Assembly: GCA_028583685.1 (NCBI GenBank) | Contig: JAMXIF010000002.1 | Coordinates: 61,925,178-61,989,177 of the forward strand | Direction of reading: 5' to 3' | DNA: 64,000 nucleotides | From: Petaurus breviceps papuanus | Taxonomy: Eukaryota; Chordata; Mammalia; Diprotodontia; Petauridae | In this document: piece after piece, positions 57,119 to 64,000 of the stretch | Numbering within the stretch: position 1 is the first letter of the stretch | Layout of the letters: each line of letters begins with the position of its first letter | Program-made: the position numbers and the translations under genes | The notes under the pieces: model-generated | What the model saw: only the letters and a program-made list of their open reading frames with translations | What the model was told of the DNA's origin: nothing | The model's database searches: none

Positions 57119-57400
57119 TAGTCAGTCAATCAACAATCATTTATTAAATGCCTACTGTATGCCAGGCACTATTATATGCAACTCTATAGCTCAGAATTCT
57201 CAAAACCTTTATGATCTTCCAGGATATTTGGTAGAGGCTAGATCAATTTTATGGATAAGAAAATGGATGTACAATTCAATTAAATGATGATTTATTAGTC
57301 CTGCACTCCATACAAGGCACCATGTTAGGTTCTGGATATGCACAGACATACACAAAAAAATAGTTCCTGTTCTTTGGCAGCTAACATTTTAGAGAAAAGC
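57119..57400 (-). mobile_element. L2 LINE 3' ends, antisense (two pieces)
   Basis: 'atcatttattaaatgcctac', 'tgtatgccaggcactatta' (57119-57180) and again 'atgatttattagtcctgc', 'gcaccatgttaggttctgg', 'agttcctgttctttggcagc' (57285-57400). Confidence 0.65.
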
Positions 57401-57727
57401 ATAGCTTTCCCAAGTAAGTACTGTGCTGAGTCCAAATTCTCAATGCTTTGCCACTAGCCTGTTGGATAGGTATTTTTGGCCACAAAATAAATTAGAGAAG
57501 AATCTAGAATTAGAGGTTTTTTCATCCCTGCTCCCCATAGCTCCCTCTCATATAAGCAAATCTAGAAACTTTCCCCAGGTCTCCTTAAATGAATGGACAT
57601 AGGGGCTTGTTTGAGAGACTATTACAGGGAAGCGAAGGAGATATAAAATTCCATTAGTTTCTAAAAGCCTTCTTTAATGTCCTTTTCCAAAATATAATAG
57701 CCTGAGCTCCAGGTATTCAGGACTGAT

Positions 57728-57728
<1 letters not shown>
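57401..57728. other. AGBL1 intron, unassigned
   Basis: Nothing recognised. Confidence 0.4.

Positions 57729-57781
<53 letters not shown>
57729..57781. repeat. (TC)n microsatellite
   Basis: About 26 perfect TC units ending at CGTGATAG. It mimics a polypyrimidine tract with an AG 8 bp later, but no AGBL1-like exon follows. Confidence 0.95.
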
Positions 57782-57785
<4 letters not shown>

Positions 57786-58540
57786 TAGGATGCCAAGCTT
57801 TGTGTCAAAGTGACTTTTCCGTGGAGATTAAAACTGCCCCACTTCTCTAGCCGGAGACTAAAATTAGTTATGCAGCTGTTCTCCACTAAAGCACTGTCCC
57901 TAGCTCGTCTTCAGGGCAAGATTTATGATGGAGGCATTGACTACACACCTTTAAACAGAGAAAGGGATACCAGAGCTCAGGATAGTACCCTCTGAGACTG
58001 CATGCCAGGCCAACTTACTGATACCCTACATGCCATACATATAGATTTCCTTCTCCCCACCCACATAGCCACCTGCTGCCTCAAACCTATTACTCATGTA
58101 AGCAGATCCATGTCATAATGAATTGAGAGAGGGAGGGACCTCAGATAAAGTTGCCAAGACAAAATAAAACCAAACTGATAGCATCTGCACTTTAGTAATG
58201 GGCCTTAAACACGTATCTGAGTGTAGTGTGTGTGTGGGCACACATACACACATTTATACACATGAACACATGTACATACACAATCCCACCTCCTTAAGTA
58301 TGAATGAAATGAGGAATATGACCAATATAAATTGGTTAGATAATAAATGATACACCATTCATTGGTCGTCGGTTTCTCTCCCATGTCTAATTCTTATGCT
58401 TCATTGTTTTATGGAGATGACCTGGTATTTTCAAAGTGTCAGCAGTACAACATAAACTGTGGGAAGTCCTATTGAATTTAAAGACTTCAAACTTCAAAGG
58501 CTTCAAATATAGACCCCATGTTAGGAGCATATCTGTTTTC
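57782..58540. other. AGBL1 intron, unassigned
   Basis: An ACAC/ATAC-rich patch at 58225-58285; otherwise nothing recognised. Confidence 0.4.
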
Positions 58541-59349
58541 TTTTTTTTTTCCAGTTTATTTTTAGTTTTAACATTCATTTCCACAAGATTTTGAGTTACA
58601 AATTTTCTCCTTGTCTCTCCCCTACCCCCACCCCAAGATAGCAAGCCTACTGAATACCCCTTCCCCCAATCTGTTCTGTCTTATATCCTCCCCCATCCCC
58701 CCCCAACTTTCTAGTAGGGCAATATGGATTTCTATATTTCAGTGCCTGTATATCTTATTTCCCAGTTGCATGTAAAAAACTGTTTTTAAAGATTTGTTTT
58801 TAAAACTTTGATTTCCAGATTCTTTCCCATCTTCCCTCCTCACCCACCCCCACTGGGAGGACATGCAATTCAATATACATTGTACATGTGTAGTTATGCA
58901 AAACGTTTCCATACTAGTTATATTGTGAAAGACTAACTATATTTCCCTCCATTCTATCCTGCCCCCCACTTATTCTATTTTCTACTTTGACCTGTCCCTT
59001 TTCAAAAGTGTTTGCTTCTAACTACCCTTTCCCCCAATCTACCCTCCTGTGCATCATCCCCCTTCCCACCCACCCCCCACTTTCCTGTAGGGTAAGATAC
59101 CCAATTGAGTGTGTTTGTTATTCCCTCCTTAAGCTAAATTCAATGAAAGTAAGGATGACCCATTCCCTTTCATCTTCCTGCTCTTCCCCCCTCTACTGTA
59201 ACAGTTTTCTCTTGCCTCTTTTATATATGATGATTTGCCTTATTCTATCTTTCCCTTTCTCCTTCTCCCAATATATTCCTCTCTTACCTCTTAATTTTAT
59301 TTTTTGGATATTATCCCTTCATATTCAACTGACCCTGTGCCCTCTGTCT

Positions 59350-59455
59350 CTGTATACATGTATACACATATACACACACTAATGTATATATTTATACACA
59401 CATATACCCTCTTATATATACATATATGTGTATGCATATATATATATATTCCCTT
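59350..59455. repeat. (AC/AT)n simple repeat inside HAL1
   Basis: Expansion of the CA/TA-rich 3' UTR region, also visible at 46015-46075 in the longer HAL1. Confidence 0.8.
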
Positions 59456-59479
59456 CAAATATCCTCATACATATCTCAG

Positions 59480-59638
59480 GTTTTTTTTTTGGTCCTTTTT
59501 GGAGGGGCAGTTGGGGTTAAGTGACTTGCCCAAGGTCACACAGCTAGTTTTGTGTTAAGTATCTAAAGCCAGATTTGAACTTGGGTCTTCCTGACTCCAG
59601 GGCTGATGCTCTACTCACTGCTCTGCCTAGCCGCCCCT
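59480..59638 (-). mobile_element. short SINE nested in HAL1, antisense
   Basis: T10 run, 'ggcagttggggttaagtgac', 'cttcctgactccagggctg', 'ctgcctagccgcccc'. Target duplication ATATCTCAG (59471-59479, 59639-59647). Confidence 0.9.
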
Positions 59639-59700
59639 ATATCTCAGTTTTCTAAGGACCAGTTAGTCCATAAATGCTCATTATCAGGCTTTCCATGTGG

Positions 59701-60142
59701 GGAAGATTATTATTATTATTATTTGCCAATAGACACTCTTAAAGACTATACACTAGGTAGGAGAGGGGCTGTGAACTTTGCTGGTGGGGGAAGTCCTTAT
59801 GAAGCCTTAAATTTATGAAGTATTGAATTAAAATACTTTTAGCTTTTCAAAGTGTTTATATACCTTTAAATCTCATTTTATCTTAGTCTCCATAAGGAAA
59901 AAATATGGTCCAAGAGAAAACAAACCTAGTTTGTTCTAATCTTTTCCTTTTTGTGACTCTCTGGTCAAAGATCTGAAATATTTTATTCATGACCAGTTTC
60001 TATTGGTACTTATCCTCATTAAGATATTCCAGATATGTCAACGTAAAAGGTTTTCTTCACTTAACATTGCTTTTGCTGCCACCCACTGAGGCTTAAGTGA
60101 GGTGTAATGGTAATGCTGGTGGTATAGAGATGATAGTATAAC
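59701..60142. other. AGBL1 intron, unassigned
   Basis: A short (TTA)n at 59708-59722; otherwise nothing recognised. Confidence 0.4.
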
Positions 60143-60306
60143 ATTTTTTTCCTTTTTGGAGGGGGGAAGGTAGAGCAATTGGGGTTAAGTGACTTGCCCA
60201 AGGTCACATGGCTAGTTTTTTGTGAAGTGTCTGAGGCCAGATTTGAACTCAGGTTCTCCTGACTCAAGGGCTGGTGCTCTACTCACTGCACCACCTAGCA
60301 GCCCCA
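60143..60306 (-). mobile_element. short SINE, antisense, with target duplication
   Basis: T-run, 'gcaattggggttaagtgac', 'ggccagatttgaactcagg', 'caccacctagcagcccc'. Exact duplication ATAGTATAAC (60133-60142, 60307-60316). Confidence 0.92.
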
Positions 60307-60444
60307 ATAGTATAACTTTTTCTTTTGTTTTTCCCCAAATGTTGAGAAAGGAAGATTCCTATTGTTTAGGTTCTCCAGGTTCAAGCAAGACTGTTCTTTA
60401 GGTAGCCCACAGAATCCCCAAATGATAACACCCATCGTATTCTA

Positions 60445-60625
60445 GGGTCATAGAATTCAAAGATGGAATAAACTTTAAAATTAGGCTATTCAATGCCTTG
60501 CTGTTACAGGTAAAAAGCAAGCAAACAAAAAACGCCCTCCTGAAAAGGTCAGTACAAAGTTATAGAGATAGTAAGTGTCTGAACCTGGCTCCTCTGAATT
60601 CAAATTTTCTTTTCTTGCCATTATA
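60445..60625 (-). mobile_element. MIR SINE, antisense
   Basis: 'ctagggtcatagaattcaaa', 'gttatagagatagtaagtg', 'gccattatactacc'; the middle carries an (AAGC/AAAC)n insertion. Confidence 0.6.
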
Positions 60626-60869
60626 CTACCCTTTTGTTCTTTGTTCATAAATTTTCCCTCACTGGTTCTTCTTGGAATTCTAGCTTGCCCTGGCTTTTAA
60701 AATATCTTCTTCCTGCCTCTGATCATGACTAATTTTTCCTCCACCATTCTCATCCCCAATTTTTGGTATATTTCTGGTTCCTAATTTTTCCCTTCCTTTC
60801 CCACGCTTGGGTTCAATTTACTCTGAATCTTCCTAGTGAATCTCTGACTCTATATCCCTTAACATTTTC

Positions 60870-60960
60870 AAACATATGTATGTGTGTATATATTCACACA
60901 TGCATAACACATATATACATGTATATATATATATATATGTACACTTGTCCACATGTATAA
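60870..60960. repeat. TATG/TATA simple repeat
   Basis: ATATGTATG, CACACATGC and (AT)n blocks. Confidence 0.85.
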
Positions 60961-61534
60961 CTATGTATTTATTTACATGGAACTACCTTCACCTTTCTCT
61001 TCCTTTTTTGTAGTTATTATAGTCATTTCAAAGAACTTCATCAGTTGGTAAGTTTCACTCTAGGCCACCTGACCCTCTCTGCCCCTAGCCTCCAGGTTAG
61101 ATTATAAAATGCTTTTGAACAAGGAGAATGTTTCCTCTGGGTGATATGCTTATCCCAGCATACAGAGAGGGCATAATACTGCATCTGACATGCATCCAGA
61201 TGCTGTTCAATTAATATGTGTTACACTGAAGGGCTGGCTGGTACTGACAGAAATAATAAGATTTGAACTAGATGGGAAACTGAGAGTTTGCAGCCTGGCC
61301 TGTACAATTCGTGATGCTAGTGTTATCTTTGATCAGACAGCTATATCTGAGAGTCTGGCAGATGCTTCTGCTCAAAGTTGCATCAAAGCTATGACTCCTG
61401 ACCAGTTGCCCCATTCCCCTTCCAGCCCAGTTCCTGTTTAGGCTCTGCATTGGCTCTTCTTTTTACTGTGGATATGCCTCTCTGTTTCTATGAGTATGCT
61501 TTGGAAGTTACATGATCTCAGCATGAATGGTGAT
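60961..61534. other. AGBL1 intron, unassigned, repeat-poor
   Basis: Holds an 83-codon plus frame (61190-61441) without known domain, and an exon-like AG...GT pair at 61014-61047 that was rejected. Confidence 0.4.
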
Positions 61535-61690
61535 TTAGAAAGCTGAGAATTGAGTTCTGTCTACCACCGACTTGTTATGTGACCCAAGATCAGGCCCTTG
61601 CTTTCTTTTTACCTCAGTGTCTTGACCTCTTAAACCAAGGAAAACACTAACTATTCTCCCTATGCATCTTAGAGCTGTTTGAGTGTGCTT
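61535..61690 (+). mobile_element. MIR SINE, sense
   Basis: 'gctgagaattgagttctgtc', 'gacttgttatgtgacccaag', 'acctcagtgtcttgacctc'. Confidence 0.7.
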
Positions 61691-62474
61691 AGTAGAAAGA
61701 ACATCAATCAGGCTTTCTGAAGTCCTTAAAAAAAACATGCAGTATCCTTCAGAAGATCATTATCGATGAGTCTTGGGAGCTATTTTTAATCTTGCTGACC
61801 TCTCTTGTCTCATAAACATTTGACTTAATCAGATGTAGATTGGACAGCCTAGCAGATGGACTGAATTCTGGCAGCTTCTCTGTCTTTTGGACCCTGTTTT
61901 GTTGTGTAGTTGTCATGATCTTAATTCCTGAGAAGAGAAACTTCACATAGCCTGAGCATGGTCTGCTTCTCTCTTGCCAGAACACCTGTATTCTCCACAG
62001 AGCATGCCTCCACCTCCCAGGAGCTCAGGACCATTCTGCTCTCACCTGCCTAGAGAATCACATCTTTGGTGTTTTGAGCTCTTCACAGGGTCCTCCGGCG
62101 TTTCTAAAAATGCCTCGCCCTATGGTGTGCACTCCTCTTACTGACTCATCCCTGGGAGGGTTGTCTGACATGGAGCTGTGGGGATGGAAAGCTGTGTGCT
62201 CCAGAACAATAATCTCAGTCGCAGGAAGTTACTGATGTGTCAGACCTTTTGCAAAATTTAGAAGGAAATTCTTCATGTTATTGCTCCTTGTTTCCTCCTC
62301 CCGTTCTTTAACCCAATGGCTATGCATGATTATAATAGTGTTAAGAGTATGGTAATTGCCTCTGTACTTCAAACACACTGAACTCTGGGCATTTGGGGAT
62401 TGCTCTAGGATGGTGGGACAAGTGCTTGTCTGGCATTTTTTTCTAAGAGTCTATCAAGAGTTGCTCAGGCTTAT
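61691..62474. other. AGBL1 intron, unassigned
   Basis: No repeat or gene that I can support. Confidence 0.4.
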
Positions 62475-62612
62475 GGGACCTTAGAAATCATATAGGCCAT
62501 CTCCTTCATTTTATAAATGAGGAAGCTGACCCTCAGAGGGGTGAGATGATTTATGCAAGGACACACAGACAGTTAATGGGATAGCCATAACCCAGTACTA
62601 CCTTCTTTTATA
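62475..62612 (-). mobile_element. MIR SINE, antisense
   Basis: 'gggaccttagaaatcatata', 'ttataaatgaggaagctgac', 'gcaaggacacacagac'. Confidence 0.8.
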
Positions 62613-62834
62613 TTTTGTGTCTTGGTATTCTCACATGTGGTTAGTGATTATTTATTTCAATTAAGGGTCTTTCAATGAAATTTCTTTCAGTGAAGTCTGT
62701 GCTATCGACAATAAAAAGTCATAACAATGGTCCTTCCACGTCTAATCCATTCCTGCTCTATTACCTCTGCAAGTATTAACCATACCCAGAGGAGTGAGGA
62801 ATAGGTCACATAGATAGACCTGGCTCTCTCCGGT

Positions 62835-63295
62835 ACCATGGAAAGAGAACTGACTCTGGACTCAGAGAATGTTGCTGTTGTTTAGTCATTTTTAGTCATG
62901 TCTGACTCTTAGTGACTCCATCAGAGTTTTTCTTGTCAAAGATACTGAAGCAATTTGCTTCTACAGGTCTTTTTACAGATGAGGAACTAAGGCAAAGAGC
63001 CTTAAATTTTAAGTGACTTGCTCAGGGTCACACATCTAGTAAGTGTGTAAGGTCAGATTTGAACTCAGAAAGATGAGTCTTTCTGACTCCAGGCGTAGCA
63101 CTCTCTCCATTGTGCCACCCCGCTGCCCTTGGAGTCAGAGGACCAGGGTTAAAATCTTGCTTCAGACACCAGATACCAGTGTGACCTTAGGCTATTTAAA
63201 TAAATTCCCTGGACTTCAGTCTTGTCATCTGTAAAATGAGTGGATTGGATATATTGCTGATGTCTCTTTCAGCTCTAGTTCTGTGGTCTTTTGAT
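62835..63295 (+). mobile_element. MIR SINE, sense, split by Mar1
   Basis: Head 'ggaaagagaactgactctgg' before and 'gtcagaggaccagggttaaa', 'cttgtcatctgtaaaatgag', 'tggattggatatattgctga' after the nested Mar1. Confidence 0.75.
62872..63128 (-). mobile_element. Mar1-type SINE nested in MIR, antisense
   Basis: 'gttgtttagtcatttttagt', 'catgtctgactcttagtgac', 'gtgacttgctcagggtcac', 'tgtgccaccccgctgccc'. Full length. Confidence 0.9.
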
Positions 63296-63309
63296 ATTTT
63301 CTCAAAATA

Positions 63310-63475
63310 ACTATGGATTTGGAATTGAAGGATCTGGGTATGAATCCTTGTTCTGTCACTGTGTTACCATGAACAAATCAGTGAGCTTCTCTAGGTTTCA
63401 ATTTCCTTTTCTGTACAATGCAGTGATTTGACAAGATGGTTCCTAAGATTCACTATAATCCTAAACTTAGGATCT
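63310..63475 (+). mobile_element. MIR SINE, sense
   Basis: 'gaatccttgttctgtcactg', 'aatcagtgagcttctctagg', 'ttgacaagatggttcctaag'. Confidence 0.75.
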
Positions 63476-63499
63476 GGTTATCTTCTTGGCCAATGCCAT

Positions 63500-63790
63500 G
63501 GTGTCATATAAGCATAGAGTGCTAGAATTGTCAGAGACCCTAGAGGCTATCTAGTCCAACATTTTCACTGTCCAATGTACTGATGCATGAACACCACTTA
63601 TAACATCTCTTGAATTTAGCTGTTAAGTCTCTTCTTGAACATCTCCAATGACAGGAAACCCAGTACCTCTTCAAGTGACCCATTCTGTTTTTAGATACCT
63701 CTAAGTTTTAGGAATTTCTTTACTGGCTTGAACTAGAATCTTCCTCTTTATAGAATCCATGCATTGGTCTTGGTTCCATAGTCTGCAGGA
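63500..63790 (-). mobile_element. CR1/L3 LINE 3' end, antisense
   Basis: 'ccctagaggctatctagtcc', 'ttcttgaacatctccaatga', 'gacccattctgtttttagat', 'ttttaggaatttctttac': complement of the CR1/L3 end seen sense at 29850-30045. Confidence 0.75.
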
Positions 63791-63883
63791 ACACAGGATG
63801 AGCCTAATTTTTCTTTCTCATGTGATAAATATAATTCTACTCTTCTTGTCCTCAGTCTTCTTTTCCCTAGGAAGACTTTCTTC

Positions 63884-64000
63884 ATCCATTAAATCAATCA
63901 ATGTGGATTTAGCAAATGCCTACTATGCCCCAGACTCTGTGTCAGATGTTGCCAAAACAGGTTCAAAAAAATGAAACAATCTCTGCTCACAAGGAATTCA
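63884..64000 (-). mobile_element. L2 LINE 3' end, antisense, cut by window edge
   Basis: 'gcaaatgcctactatgcccc', 'agactctgtgtcagatg', 'ctctgctcacaaggaattc'. Confidence 0.75.

Larger units (their letters stand above)
58541..59700 (-). mobile_element. HAL1 3' UTR fragment, 5'-truncated
   Basis: Minus-strand copy with the same 3' UTR order as the 45168 element: T-run (tail), 'catttccacaagattttgag', 'ccccaccccaagatagc', 'ctagtagggcaatatgg', 'ctgtagggtaagatacc', 'ttgcctcttttatatatg'. The 5' UTR and ORF1 are absent. Split by a SINE at 59480; the outer boundary near 59700 is approximate. Confidence 0.8.

Overview
This is vertebrate nuclear DNA, AT-rich and dominated by interspersed repeats, most probably from a marsupial. 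The evidence is the repeat set: tRNA-derived SINEs whose 3' tail resembles an RTE/BovB end (Mar1 type), a shorter SINE with a related head, many old L2, CR1/L3 and MIR copies, and L1 and half-L1 (HAL1) elements of the type known from marsupials. I did not see the SINE type I remember as very common in the opossum Monodelphis, so an Australian marsupial is a reasonable guess. That guess is weak.

One host gene is supported. Four exons on the + strand (43632-43695, 49076-49222, 51807-51938, 55227-55320) join in compatible phases into about 145 codons. They match the N-terminal, armadillo-like part of AGBL1 (cytosolic carboxypeptidase 4), a tubulin deglutamylase family member. The exon with the initiator ATG and everything after residue ~146 were not found. 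The window therefore holds part of the 5' half of AGBL1, with 5.4, 2.6 and 3.3 kb introns and at least 8.7 kb of the next intron. The first 43.6 kb is either intron 1 of AGBL1 or upstream intergenic DNA.

Layout: 1-6.9 kb holds L2, antisense L1 and a hAT-type MITE. 7.3-8.6 kb is a MIR split by a 1,147-bp solo LTR. 9-18 kb holds MIR, Mar1, L2 and CR1/L3 copies and long ATC and ACT microsatellites. 18.3-21.1 kb is sense L1 cut up by SINEs. 21.5-33 kb is L2, CR1/L3 and L1 fragments with nested SINEs. 33.5-35.4 kb is a complete-ended HAL1 with an internal deletion. 36-39 kb is CR1/L3 with a 100-bp inverted duplicate. 40.5-41.1 kb is a second solo LTR, also inside a MIR. From 43.6 kb on are the AGBL1 exons, a 2.8-kb end-to-end HAL1 in the first intron (45.2-48.0 kb), a truncated HAL1 at 58.5 kb, and many SINEs and microsatellites.

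There are no tRNA, rRNA or CRISPR features and no other protein gene that I can support. The most informative observations are nested insertions with readable target-site duplications, which give a relative order: MIR, L2 and CR1/L3 first, then L1/HAL1, LTRs and Mar1, with the short SINEs last. All homology calls are from recognition, not from a database search.
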